A stretch of DNA of 64,000 nucleotides, taken from contig OZ038422.1 in assembly GCA_964036155.1 (NCBI GenBank), forward strand, positions 30,527,201 through 30,591,200, written 5' to 3'. Positions 48,714 to 62,700 of the stretch are shown here, in pieces (the stretch's first letter is position 1; each line of letters begins with the position of its first letter). Both the position numbers and the translations under genes were made by a program. The notes beneath the pieces were generated by a model, which was not told the DNA's origin, searched no databases, and worked only from the letters and a program-made list of their open reading frames with translations. This stretch comes from Diploscapter coronatus. Its lineage: Eukaryota; Nematoda; Chromadorea; Rhabditida; Rhabditidae.

Positions 48714-50776
48714 TAGATTGAGATTTATTTTCTCTGAAAATCCAATGAAAAAACCCGAAATTTATTCTGTTCATAACACTTTTTAGACTTGTTCTAATTG
48801 CAAAGTTCTTAATCACTTGCATGAATATGAAACTTGTAATTTTTTATTCATAAAATACCACGACATTTCGTTGCTCACAAAAGATGAGATATTTAAGAGT
48901 TGTACAAAAAACGAAAGAAAATAATTGAAAGACAACAAAATTCAGCAAAAAGTTTTAAAAATTCGAAATGAATGGAATAAAATCGACATTATGCCGTACT
49001 CATAAATCGTAGAAAAATAAATTTTAAAATCTAGAAAGGCAAAATATGGAATAACCGAATACATGCGCGCTGTGGAGGGTTTGAAAGACGGCCGGAAAGC
49101 AAAGTTTTAAGATTTCGAAGGAGCAAATTAGAGACTGAATAGATACAGATAAAGAAGTTAAAAATAAATAATTTTAAAATTATAATATTCTAAAGCGATA
49201 TACAGATATACAGGCAACACCTCTTTTAGGTATTTTTAGTCGGGAAAGTGTAATTATTTCTATAGAATAGAATTGAAAAATTCGGAATATCGATGACTAA
49301 AATCGTGATGATTTGAATGAAATTATCGCGTTTCTTTAGATGGATACAAATTAACTGGTAACAGAATAAAGTTTATGATATTTGATGGATGAGAATACAA
49401 TACTTTGATCAAATACCTGAAAGTTCCATTCAAACATCACGATTTTCTCATCGAAAGAGTTATTCTTACACTTTCCCCACATGAGGCGGCAACGTTTGAG
49501 CATCATTTGGAATTCATACAATTTGTGGAGGCTATTTTACTTTTTTTAAACTCACAAAAATAGTAAAATGGCCCTTTTGAGAACAAATATAAATAGGGCG
49601 GGGCCAACGATGATAAAATTTCCCTAGAAAATCAGACATATGATCACTAAATGAGGAGAAGAGCGAATACTTTTGATTGCAAAAATCGTTAGACTTGCAA
49701 AAATCATTAAAAAAAAGAATCCATTTATATCGCGTAATGTAAAATGATCATTGTTGAAGATCGAGTGATTTGAAAATTTTGTAATTAATTTTTACAAGTC
49801 GATTTTTAGAGGAGGGACTTATTGTGATTGGAAATGTGCGGATAGTCAGGCGCCGGAATCACTAGTGTCTTGAAGCTCCTAAAATTTATTAAATTAAAAA
49901 AGCAATCAAATCAAATTAGCATGCTCCTTGCAGTGCTTTATTATTATCCAACTTGCCAATTCTTTCTATTCATAAGTCTCGAATAAATAATCAAAAATGG
50001 TGCAGGTGCCATTTGGATGAATTTGACTATAATACTATCGTGCTACCATAATAACCCGATAGGAATGCAGCTCTTCCATATTATTAATAGTCAGTTCGAG
50101 CTATTTAAAGAAATATTTTTGCGAGCTAACTGCATTTTTTAAAAATCGACTTCAAATTGAAATAGATCTTGAGGGATAGTTTGTAAGTGATCAAATGCTT
50201 TTTGGTATTAGACTTGGAACTTTTCCACCGCAAACATTCGTCATCATCTCTCGTCCTATTGTTGAGGATAGAAATTCAAAGCTGACTGGAATAATTCGTC
50301 GCAAAAGGAATGTTTGCGATGAAAAACGCCCCAAGTCTGTCTGGTATTTGACGAAGCGCAAAAATGCTCCCTTTTATGCATAATTCATCTAAATTTCCAT
50401 TGCGTTCCGTCAAATACTAACAAGCGTTTTGCCATTTCGCGTTACGTCATTCCGTCATTAGGTCATTTACAGGTCGCCTTTTGAAGGCATTTTCGAGCAT
50501 AGCATGACAAAATGAAACGAAAGAATATGCGTGCATCCTTACTGACTATTTGGTTGGGAGGTTCGAGGCAGATTTGTGGGGAGCATGAACCGACTGAAAA
50601 TGAAGACTACCCGATATTTTCATGCTCGATTCAACATGTTCTTCATCGAGAATATCAAAGATGCTTCAAATCAACTCATAAAAATTGAACTTTCGGATAT
50701 TTTTATGAGTACGAGTTGAATTGAATTGACTAATTTCGTCTACTGTTTACATCTCTGACGCTCATTATTTTCTCGG

Positions 50777-50842
50777 CAGGGCTGGACGAAAGTCAAAATT
50801 TTGGAAAAGCGGAACCGAAATCGAAACTTTCGTCCAGCCCTG
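50777..50842. mobile_element. 66-bp hAT-type MITE
   Basis: Perfect 17-bp terminal inverted repeats CAGGGCTGGACGAAAGT (50777-50793) and its complement (50826-50842) enclose 32 bp. The flanks TTTCTCGG (50769-50776) and TTTCTCGA (50843-50850) match at 7 of 8 positions, the 8-bp target duplication expected of hAT elements. CAGGGCTGG-type ends are typical of hAT MITEs. No coding capacity. Confidence 0.88.
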
Positions 50843-51159
50843 TTTCTCGATTTATTAGGCGAAAGATTGATTATTGCCTGATTATCTTGGGATGAAGCTG
50901 GTATGATTCCCAAAGCTCCCTATTAGAAATTCTACGTCCATATTTTCGGGAAAGTGAAGCAATATTGTGAAACTTATCGTTGAGTTGGAGAAAAATCGGA
51001 GAAAAGAATGTTTTTCATAAAAAAAAAGAATTTGATAATATTTTCTGCTTTTAATGTTATACATTTTTCGAAAGAAAGAATATACAATTTCTCTAATGCT
51101 TAATTTCTTCCAAATCAACGAACGCGAAACTCCAGCATGATTAGAATTAGCATAAGCGC

Positions 51160-54100
51160 TTACTTAGTAAGGGGGTCCATTCGGCCGGGGACATTGATGG
51201 CGTACATGCTCTCCTCCATCGAGAAGTCGCCCTCGTAGGCCACGCTGGGCTCCCTGCCGTAGCTGCGATAGTCGCCCGCCCCCGGGATCATTCGACCACC
51301 TCCTCCCTGGCCGAGGCCTCGCGAGATCGGAGGGCCCATCGAGCCGCTCTTCATCGTCATGTCCTCGTCAGAAATAGGCATTTCCAACATCTAAAGGTTG
51401 AGAAATGAAAGGAGATGAACGAAAAACGCTAGCTGAACTAAAAGGGGCGGGATTTTGATAAAAATAAACTGAAATTTTCCACACCATCTTCATATCTTCA
51501 TCCAGGCACTATAAAAACACCTTTGTAAGTATTATCATGTTTTCTTCAATAAAAATCTGCGTAATTTTTCGTAGTACTCGAATGGAAATGAAGAACAAAC
51601 ATCCACCAAAAACCATTCAAAAAATTTAGAAGCCCCTTTGAGTTCAACTAGCCAAATAAAATAGCGTTATTTCACAGCAAATTAGGAAAGTTTACCTGAG
51701 TTTCATAGATTTTATCAGATCTCCCGTCCATCGGTGCGTTGCCCAGGTAAATCGTGCCCATTTTCGACGGATAAGGTGCGGCAAAGCTGTGGATGTTTCT
51801 TTGAGAGACCTAGATTTTCTCCATGGTTTCATGAGCTTTCTTCCTATTTTTCTACCTTGTATCTGGACCAGAATATGCAAACTGCGCATACAGCGATGAT
51901 AGCTCCGATGGCTATCGTGATAGCGAGTAGTATCAGCACTAAATTTGGCAATTATTTGCATATCAACTTTCCTTTCTAGAAATGGAAATAATGAAAAAGT
52001 ATCTAGCATCTAATATTCTTTCAAAATAAATTTTTAAAAAAATCGCCCATACATATGCTAGCAGTTTTCCAATTGGCGGGTAGCAATGCCCCTCCCTTGA
52101 CTGTGGCATCTTCGTCTGCGACCTCCTCCTGCAGCCTTTCCACCTTGAACCAGGGCTGCACTTTGCCTGCGATCATCGCTACGGAAGACGGCTCGAACAA
52201 TTTCCTGGAAAATAGCATTTGTAGGCAAAAAATCTTCAAAATAAATTTTATTAGGCGATTTGGTAAAAATTGTATTGTTTGAAGTTGAGCCTCAGTTTAA
52301 AAAACAAAAAACAAAGTATCTTGTGTATGTCTGAAATAATGCTAAACGTTTGAAAGAATTGACCGAAAACTAATTCACAATCGATTCTTGCACTTATTAA
52401 AGTCAAAGTATAAATTTGCTTACTTGAACTCGTGTTTCTTGCAGACCTTCTTCGTGCTCGGATTCACTGCGTACCACTGAATGTCTGTTCGGTACTGAAA
52501 TTTCACAAATCTTTGGACATTTCAAGAAAATCACGATTCTACCTGTCCTTCAGACGACGAATGTTCGATCATTTTCTCGATGTTCAACAAATTGCATCCA
52601 CCCGTGAACTGACGAAGAGAGCGGACCATATCCTAAAAAATCAATGATATTTTCGAGACTACCAAATTCCAAGGCAGTTTCTTCTAAATTTAACTTGAAA
52701 GTCAATTTAGAAAATCAAGTTGCGGAAGAATGGAGAAATATAGGTAAAGAATTGGGGATTTTTTATTGTTGAAAATTCATGCCTTTTCATGCGCCCTCAA
52801 TTGTTGAGCATTGAGTCCAGCCGTAGCCATTGTGAATCGATGTGCCTCGGAAATAACGTTGATGATTACGTCGGCTTTGGAGCAGAGCTGCTGACCGCTA
52901 ACTGGGGAGTCACAGGCCGATACCTGAAAATTTGATACTTGCATTGGAAAAAGAATATTTGAGAGCTAAAAATATCTTCTAAAGGAGACAAGTTAGAGAT
53001 TTTAGCTGAAACTTTTTGCAATAAAAATTGAATTTCTCACCCGAATATCGAAATAACTGAGTCGATTCTTGATGAGGACTTGCGAGATGCTTTGTTTGGT
53101 GGAAATCTCTCCGAATGGGTTGATCGAGAAGTACTGCCAATGGGCTGACAGGGGATCGAGGGCGTAAGACACCACACTGCTGTTCCCGAGATCAGCGTCT
53201 TCGGCCTAGAAAAGTTAATATTGAATTGATAGATTTTATCCGCTGCCTCTCCGTATCTAAAGTGTTATATTTTTCACAAATGATGCTGTAAAAATATGAT
53301 TATTTTGGGTAAGAGGATCGAAATTTAGAATTTCTCTACCTTAACGGAAAGAACCCTCGTGAAAGCACTAGCCGTTGAAGAGACGCCAGCGAAGTAAAGC
53401 GACAGTCCCAAATCATTGTCGTAGATGAATCGAGGCACATTGTCGTTCACGTCCAGAACTGTCACAGACACAAGGGCGAAATCTGTCTGGGCACCCGCTG
53501 TCACTGTGATGTTCAGAAGGTATCTGAAAAATTAGAGATAAATTTAAAAAAAAGACCCAGAAAATAGTCTTCATCGAACTCAAAGAATAGATATGCCAAA
53601 TAGCATTTCAGGATAATTTTTTTATACAAATAGATAACCGACCTTTCCACGCCTTCTCTGTCCAGCTCCATTTGAGTTCGCAGTTCACAATTTCCATCGC
53701 TACCCGCCGTCACTCCAAATGCTCCTAAAATTGAGGATAGAAAAACAATTAAGAACGCAAAATCACCTCGATAATTTCCACTAACAATAGTGCAAATGAT
53801 GAATCTCGTGTCGGCAGGTTTGTTATTGACAGACAAAACTTGCACCAGGTGTGGGGGGCGGACGGATTCGGAAACGGAGGCGCTAAAATATAAAAGGTTG
53901 ATTTTGTGAGATTATGATGAATTTTTACGTGTAGTTTCTCAAACTGAATTGCAACTGTCCTTCGGCTGGGAGATTCGACATTGGATTACCGTTGGGAATG
54001 ACCTGAAAAACGAGGATGATCGTGACGAAATCATTAACTCAGCTTTTTTATTGAAATATAATTAGCATGGCCTTTATATATTTACGAAGATTGATTCTTT

Positions 54101-57100
54101 TTGAAAGACGATACAATTTGAAACAAGCGTTCACCTGTGATGTAATAGGCACTACATCAACCAACACAGTAGTCGTGGTCGAATGAGGTGGTTCCCCAGC
54201 ATCTGTGGCCTCGATCTTCAAGCTAATCTTCTCGCCGGCGAATTCATCGATCGGCTTCGCCAAGGTGATCAACCCGTTCTGCTCGTTCACAGCGAAGTGC
54301 TTCTCGAGACCACCTGCACTTCGGAGAGAATAGCGAACCAAGTTATTGGGGGCCTAGAATTAGAAAAAAGTGTTTAAATAGCAGTCTTGAAAGTACCATT
54401 TCTCATGTTCATTAATGCATTCCACAATTTAGAAATAGTTCAAGAATTTCTATCGCCAAATGAATAAAGTTCAATAATATGACATATGGTGGAATAAAAG
54501 TAGAAAAAGGACTACAGATTCTTACATCTCTATCCTGATCGTAAGCAGAAACACTTCCAACGATAGTGCCGGGAATGGTGTCCTCTCTGACGGGGAAAGT
54601 GTAGCTCGGCTCGGCGAAGTTCGGAATCCAATCATTCACATCGCGAATGTTGATGGTCACGGTCGCGTAGTGAGCCAGAGAGGGGTCGATATTCATTGAA
54701 GCGGCCTAGAAGTTCAAAATCTCGTCAAGTTTTGTTTTCTGTGGGCAACAAGGTGTGATTTCTTCAAATTTCGTAGTCAAATAGAAAGTACCAGCATTTG
54801 ATCATTTTGCATTCTTTGTCAAAGATTTCTTTAATTATAAAGTAATTCGAGTAGCTCTCTAAAAATTCTACCTCATGAGTCGAAATCTGAATCGAGTAAG
54901 AAGTGTCGGTTTCTGCATCCAACGGTCGCAGCAACTTGACTGATCCAGTGTGAGAAGCCACTTCGAATAGGGTTGTGTCTCCTTTCTGCAGGTAGTAGGT
55001 AACGCTGCCTTGTGAGCCATCGATGTATTCAGCGTGCACTTTGGCGATTTCCATGTTCTCTTCGGCTGAATTCTCAGGTACTTCAACCGTGACCTGAGGT
55101 GGCTTGAAAACTGGAGCGAGGCGTTGAGATGACTAAAAATCGAAATTTTAGATTTTCTTTAGAGCTTTTTTAATAGAAAATTTATGACGATCTTCACGAA
55201 GTTAACGAACATAGTTATGCTCTATTCAGATACTCCTACACTTGTTCTGAGTCTTGTGATCCTCAAGAAGTATCTTTCTTCATCATCATATTTTGCCGGT
55301 CTTTACAATGCAAAAAGCCAAAAGTGACGCCATTTTAATCATTTTCATCAATCTTACAAAACTCCATACAAAGGACATTTGACAGGACAAAACACAGAAA
55401 ATTGAAAGCGTTTTACATGCCTGTGTTTGCGCAGATTCAGGTTCGGTCTGTAACGAAGTAGTGCTTGCTGATGTAGTGACAAACTCCGTTGTCTCCATAT
55501 CAGTGCTCATTTGACTTGTGCTGGGTTGAGATGTGGTTGCAGTGACCCTGTGGGTGGTGCGCGGAGAGTAGGGAATCGTCGTGGATGGCGAGTAGATGAA
55601 GGCTGATGTGGTCATCGGCCGACGGGTGGGAGAGTAGATCTCTGCTGAGCCGGACTTCGGTTGAGAAGTCATTGCGACTGTCGTAAACTCCTCTTCAAGA
55701 TCATCACCGTCCTCTTCGACCTCACCCCCAGAATTCTAGAGATGTGCAAATTGTGAACATATACATATACAGGATTTGAACAAAAAACATTCTTGAAAAT
55801 GTATTTTATGCATTTCGGTCAAAATAGGTGATTTCTTGCAGGATCTATAATCAAATGATCATTTTCGTGCGTTCAAGTAAAATGTGACTACATTTTGTGC
55901 TCATTTTCCAGTTCATTCGTGGATTCGTTATGCGTGACTCGAGAGAATTATGCTTGACATAAGGAATACGACATTTCAGGCAGTTGTTATTGTCGGATCG
56001 ACTTACTCCCTTGTTGATGGGCAGTTGAACGGGTGTGAATTCTGGCATGATCGAGGTCGTGGATGGGAAGGCGGAGAAGGCTGCAATCTCATCATTCCAA
56101 AAGAAACCAATAAAAAGAAACTTACTTGAAGGCGATGCATCGATTTTGTTTCCATTGACTGTCGGTTTCATGTGAGGTTCTTCCTCTATGCTCGTCGTGT
56201 ATTCGAATATTTCATTCTGAAAATCGATTTTGTTGACTTCATCAATTCTTAGAGAAAAAATTGGCAAAATTACTACGCGGAATATTTCGATGCAGGTAGT
56301 AATTGACAAGGTGTAAAATGACGGCTTTTGTTTCAAAATTATGAAGTGTATCTTTTTCTGAGGAAGAAAAATACGATCATCTCTTGAGAGAATCATTTCG
56401 TTATTCCTTCAAATACTTGTTGCTAACTTTGAATGAAGATGAAGTTTTTACCGTAGGAGCCTGAGTGGCGACGGTAATCAACGTGCCAAAGACACTGATG
56501 ACGACTTTCTGCTGCGCTTCTTTGGGTGGATCTCCATGGTCTCTCGCAACGACCGTCATCTCGTGTTCACCGAAATGATCCGCGGTGAAATCGCCATTGA
56601 TGGAGACAATGCCTTCGTTCGAAATTGTGAACAGTCTGGAAATTCCGTAAATTGCACAGAAATGGTAGATGTTTAGTAGAGAGTTTTTGAAGGTCAACAT
56701 GATTACTGGAGAAATAATAGACGCAAAACTTAAAAAGTATAGAGAAAGTTTTCTACAGCTATTTCAACAAACCTATTCCCAGGTGGCATGATCTTCAACT
56801 CCAGTCGTCCATTGTCTTCAGTGTCCGAATCTTCCACAGACACTTTGCCAATGACCATATTCGAGGAGAGCTCTTCGATGTCGTCGATGCTCAACCGAAG
56901 TCGATTCGTACCGATGAATTGGGGAGCGTTGTCGTTCACATCCTAGAGTAAATAAGAATTGCAGCCTTCCGATCTTCATGCTACCAGATTGGCAAAGCCT
57001 TGGATATTTCACAACGAAGAAGTAATGCACAAAAAGGAGATATTGTTGAATGTCTCATTAAGCTATGAAATGTGTTCAAGTTCTTACTTGCACAGAAATC

Positions 57101-59797
57101 TGAACGAGTGTCCAGTAGAGGTGCTGATCAGGGGAGCGACTTCTCGTCTCGACTTGCAACGAATACATCGCTGTTTTCTCGCGATCCAATGAATCGGCAG
57201 TTCGAATCGTGCCGCTGAAAAAGTATTCTTTTAAAAGAATGAAAATGTTTTCTCGAAATTCGGAATTGATGAAAAGGACGAAATCCTTACGCGTCATCGA
57301 TGGAGAATTTGCCCTCTTCATTGCCTCCGACGATGTTGAAGTAATTCGCCTCGCTGCTCTCGTCGCCTCCGAGAGTGACAATCACAGTATTCGGCGGACT
57401 ATTCTCGTTGACCTCTGTCACGAAGGTTTGTATCGTTTCTTCCATTTCTGAAAAAAAAATTAGTTTTAAAAAGATCAGAAGCAAAGATGCAAAGTCGAAA
57501 CGATATTCTATTTCGATCGAAAATGCTTTTTTTCCATGGAAAACGCTTTCTAGATCTGAAGGGTAAAAATACCATTGCTAGTTGACAAAGTCATCTTCGG
57601 AGTGACAGCCGATGGGTTAGGCAGGAATGTCTGATAAGTCTCCATTCCGGGTAGAGGAGCGAGGGAAGAGAAACTTGTCAGGGATGGATCTGTCGCCAGG
57701 ACGATTGCAATTGCTTGGCTGCTTCTGCCACCACCATCTTTAGCATTGATCACAACCTGTAAACTCGCATCGTCAGACAAAACTATGTCTAGAAGGCTGT
57801 ATTCTTCATCGTCTTTTAAAATGCATGAAATTGATAGAAAACGTTTAATAAACCTGATATCTATCCCCGGGCACTAAATCGCCTGTAGCCATGAGCATGT
57901 TGGTCTCTTTGTCATAAGAGAACTTGTCCTGCGCGTTATTCGTCACTTGGGCAATCTCGTACTCGATTTGTCCGTAGGCGCCGGAATCGAAGTCGGTTGC
58001 GGCGATCTGAAAATATTCGATTCTGAAGCATTCTCAATCTTCATCCTTCTACAAGAAACAATGTTGTAAAGATTTTTTATCTTTCGAAAAAATCTTATTT
58101 GAACCGGATGGGTTTAAAAGTTCAGAAAGATTACGAAGCTTATGTCTACTTTGGGATTCTCGGTGAAAGTGCAAGAGTTTCGAAATAGCTCGAAGAGAGC
58201 TGTTTTGGGTATGTGTTGGGAGCAATTTCGTCCTGTTTCCTTCCAAATTCTCTTCATTTTTTCCCCGATTTTCTTCGTTTTCTGTCCGATTTGTTGACTC
58301 GAGTTTTTTTCGCGCTTTTCCACTGTTTTCAATGTATTGTTCGACTAAATGAGTGCTAACAACAAGAAGAAAGTCAGGTAAACAAACAAAACAGAAGCAG
58401 ACAGAAGAAAATTGAAAAAAAAAATAGTTGAACGAACGAGAAAGTTCAAATTTCAATGTGAGTAACCAGGAAAATAATAGGAGATTTAGGAAAAATAACT
58501 TTTAATTCTAAATTTAAGCTGTTTTAAAAATATTCACCTAGTTCCGTGAAAAACGAAGTAATAATTTGACTGTTTAGAGGATAAACTTAAAAATAGTTTC
58601 TTTTCGAAAAAATTGCCTACCTTGACAATCGGTCTGACTCCTCCATGCGCAGTTGTGTTTGCCGTGTAAATGGACTGTTCGAACTCGGGCGAGTTGTCGT
58701 TCGCATCCAAAATGTGGATCGTGATTGTAATTGGTTCGCTGCTACGAATTGGATTTGTGTCCACCTCACGGGCTTGCACCTGCAAATTGATCTATGAAAA
58801 CCCGCGTATTTCCTTTCTTACTAAAGTTTACTTCGGTTGACTCATTCAATACAACACGAATTTGTTGGATTTTCGGAAAAAGGTTCAAGCAATGTAAAAG
58901 TTGAAAAATTCTCACATTCAACTGATAAGTGGAAGGATTCTGTCCGTCAGCATCGATGTTCGGCACGTTCAAATAGACGAAACCTCGCTGATCGACTGCG
59001 AAAATAGTCGCTCCGAGGCCAGTCAGGATGTACTGATACGTGGCTGGGGGCATTCCGGGCTTCTGAAATTCAATTTTGCTCAAAATGTCGTTTTTTTTGA
59101 AGAATTACCAGATCATCATCATTGACGAGAATCTGCAGTGATTCGGAATTAGCGTTGGGCGAAATTCGGACTGTAGTTCCGATGTCGGCAGTTTCTGGAA
59201 GATATCCTTCTGTGGAAGAAACCTAAATTTTCGAGTTCTAGAAGGGAACTTGAAGGACAATCGGATTGAAATTGGAATTCAAATCTTCGTTTGTTTCCGT
59301 TTGCTTCAAAATCCGTGATTGTTTTGTAAAAAATGTTATAATTTTCTAACTATTTGCTACTTTATTATTCCGATGAATTTTGCGCATTTTTAGAGTGAAG
59401 AGAATAATTTTGTGCTTGAATTGAAGAATGATTTTTTACAAATTTTTTCCAGCATATTTTCTAGCAAATCGAAATTCGCGTGTAATTTCAATGACTTTTG
59501 CTTTTGATAAAGAGACGAGAGAGCGTTTAAAGGTGAAAAAGTGGATGAGAAGCTAGAAAAATTGAAGCCAGGTGCTCAGGCTTGCGGAAAACAAGAAAAA
59601 AAAAGTATCAAAAATTCAGCGGGCCTTTGAAATCGAAAAAAAAGGAAGAACTCTCTCACCTGCAGGACCGGTGGATGATTGGAAGGTGCTGGAACGACAG
59701 CATCGGAATTCTGGAGGTAGGCAAGGGACGTGGGTAGAGAATAAAGTAGAAGCGGAATGAAGAAGGATAATAGGGGCAAATGGGGCAGCCCCGTCAT
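51160..59797 (-). CDS. Non-classical cadherin with mucin-like insert and membrane-adjacent domain
   Basis: About 28 exons, roughly 1,380 aa (exon 1 59797-59660; exon 2 59222-59109; exon 3 59062-58916; transmembrane exon 51938-51856; last exon 51390-51160). The ATG at 59797 opens a signal peptide ([20 protein letters not shown]). Seen: cadherin calcium-linker motifs [27 protein letters not shown] and DVNDNVPRF; a Ser/Thr/Pro-rich stretch in exons at 56219-55430; further repeats; a region before the membrane ([36 protein letters not shown]) like the membrane-adjacent domain of PCDH15/Cad99C/CDH23-type cadherins; a helix ([20 protein letters not shown]); and a tail of about 110 residues ([10 protein letters not shown], Gly-rich) with no catenin-binding region that I recognise. 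Known: such cadherins mediate calcium-dependent contacts. One intron (donor after 52783) is GC-AG. Confidence 0.9.
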
Positions 59798-62700
59798 TGG
59801 GCCCCAAAACGCACGAATCAAACTGGTCCAAGAGGCTGGTCGGTGCAATTTACCAGCCAAATCAGTAATAGTGGATAGTCAAAAATAGTCCAAGGAAGAA
59901 GAATTCGAGAGGATGGTGGTCACAAATATGAAGTCGGTGCTTTTTTTAGTGTATCAATGTCTTTTTTTTCGATCTTCCCCCAATCTAACAATATTCGTCG
60001 ATTTTTTCTTATTTATTTTGTCGATGAAATTAGAAGATTTTTGTTGTAGTGTGGTTGATCCTGAAAATTGCATTTTTGTTGTAAAATTGAATACGATAAA
60101 TCAGCGTTTTGTCGACGCGTCGATAAAAATCTCACGACAAAAAGAGTTTCCCAGACATGTTGACAATCAGAAAGCAAAGGATTGCATAGAAAAAAAAGAC
60201 TACGATAAAAATGCAACGAAGAAGACAAAAAGAAATTAGAAATTGACACAATCAACGAGAAGTTGAAAAAATCATCAGCATTAGTGCAAAATATAATTAA
60301 AAAATTTTAATTGAATTAAATGCTAGAGTTACATTTCAAGAAATCTACTGACATTGTTTTTTTTCTGAATGACGCTGGAGAAAATGAGATAATGCGAAAA
60401 TTGTTTCTACAGTAGAAAATCAATGAAGAAAAAATTCGTCTATAAAAAGTCATGTGAAATTAGAGACGCGAGGAATGCGAGACGAAATGAGAAACTAAAG
60501 CGGTAGAGCAAATTAGGTGTAGTACGATAAAAGGAAGGAAAGGCGAAGACGATGAGTCGATGAGTCGTGACATGCGTCCGACGAGCAGACGAGCAGCATA
60601 ACGATACAGGGACAGAAGAGAACGCTCTGATACAAGCTGCTTAGAGGGATTAGGTAGGCAGCCCATATGAGAAGTAAAAGAAACGGTGAAATGAAAGAAT
60701 AGAGAGAACACATGGGGGTTTGCAAAAGACAAACATCTTCCGACGCCACGAGGTTCGCGATCCAACATGCAACTGTCCACTACGCATGAAGTTCGACATG
60801 AGAATTTTGAAATAGACAAAGTTTGTGAGGAAAGATATGATGCTGGCAAGAACAACGTAATAATAAACTAAATAGTTTTTTCCCCCATTTTACCCTGTCG
60901 ATAATCAATTTACTCACAACAAAAATGTCCAATTTGTTCCTACAACGAGTTTCAGAATGAAAAACCTCCTCTCATCGACGATGAGCAATCGATGTTTTTC
61001 TTCTGCAGATCCCACAATATTCTTTGTAGCAGATCGTGCATAACTAGTGGTAGAAAAAGTGAGTAAACAAATATGGACAGTCCAATGAAGGAGAAAAATT
61101 CTGTAGCGAAAAAACTGTAGACCATGCTCGAATGACAATGTTTGCTTATGCCATAATAGATGAGCTGCTCTCGGCATACAAATCACGTTGATTTCATGAT
61201 GATAGACAGTTAAAGAAGACAAATGGGAACAAAATGTGTGTGAATTGGAATAATTCAAGCGAATGCCGGATAAAAATCCGGCAAACATTCGATTAAAAGA
61301 TTACATGTTCCAAGTGTCCGATTAGGAACGATAAAAAGCCGAAAGCGATTCAAGGCGACTCGAGGGAGGACGGTAAAGAAACGCGAGGGTTTGGAGAAAG
61401 AGAGCAGATTGGATAGAGAATTAGACACAATGAGGGAGGGAGATCAAGAGAAATAAAAGGTTAAATCGGAGGAAAATGGATGGAATGGGTTCGGGCTCTC
61501 GGAGCTCAAATTCAATAGGAGGAGGTGTCAATAAAAGGAAAAAAGGTAGGAGAGCAGGAGAGCGGTGCGAAATAGTGGGTTGGGGAATGGTCAATCATGA
61601 GAGAGAGCAGACAGGTCAGATAGCGGTCATGAGAAGACAAGACGACGGACAAATAGATGGAGAAATACTTTGTCTACCTCGCTCTCGCTCGATTCCCTTT
61701 CACTCTTTCTTCACTTCGAGACTCGAGTGAAGATGGGGGAGATTCAGGTGAAGCAGCTCGTAGAGAGGACGCGCACTTCGCTCTGCTGGGACTAAAGCAG
61801 ATGGAGCAGATGAAAGCACTGTGAAACGCGACTCTCTCGCTATTCACACAATCAATTGCCTGAATTGCTGGTAAGTGGCGTAATCCAATGACGCCTAGGG
61901 GGCTCAAAGGATAAACCGATACTCAACTCTATCGAAGTCGTATTGAAGCCGATTTTTTGTTTTTTTTTAAAGTAAAAACTGGAAAGAAACTAACGAAATG
62001 AGTTTGTCATATGAAAATGGAAGATCAAATCTGAGCCAGGAATGATGTCATTTTATGGTCGATTCAATCAAGAAGAAACCCTCTGAAGATCTGCTTATGA
62101 CGAGAGAAGAACAAGAACAGATCAAGAAGCACTGCTAATGATCCAACCATTCGCGTAACATTTCACAATGTCACGATCATACTAAAATTTAAAAATTTTT
62201 TTTAAAAAATCAAATAAAATTCAATGCAACAAAAATGAAATCAACCTTTGGTCGAATTTCCAACAGGAAAGTATTTTGGATTTCGGCGATTCGCTTTTTT
62301 CGTACAAATACACGATAAAATACGCTGTCGTCGGATTGCATCATGCATGAACAAAAATACGAGAATGAAAATGGTTACGGTAGACGCGGAATGCGCAATG
62401 TGCGCGTTGCAAAATGCACACGAACAATAGTCTCTCATAACGGCGCAGGGGATTATCGTTGCGCCAAAAGAGCCAAAGGAGGAATGGACAATGAATCAGA
62501 ACAGCGCGGGGAGAAAGGCTGAAAAGAGTGGGAAAAACAGTCCATCAAAAGAGCATGAATCGAGCCTGCGGGAGCACGTTCGCCCACACGCACTCAGCAA
62601 AGCTGATTTAGGCATTAGAATTTAGAAGAAGACTGGAAACTCGACGAATTCGAAAATATTAACGGAAATCGGAAATGACGTCATGCAAAAATAAACACGA

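Larger units (their letters stand above)
47785..51159. other. Intergenic region with two transposon remnants
   Basis: 3.4 kb between the small unknown gene's 5' end and the cadherin 3' end. Apart from the two mobile-element entries below, it is AT-rich sequence with short chance frames. One such frame (48026-48409, plus) begins at a non-ATG codon and has no spliced partners. Confidence 0.6.

Noticed and set aside
59913..60239. 108-codon plus-strand frame upstream of the cadherin
   Set aside because: No partner exons and a poly-Phe/Lys-biased translation; probably chance, though a small gene cannot be fully excluded.
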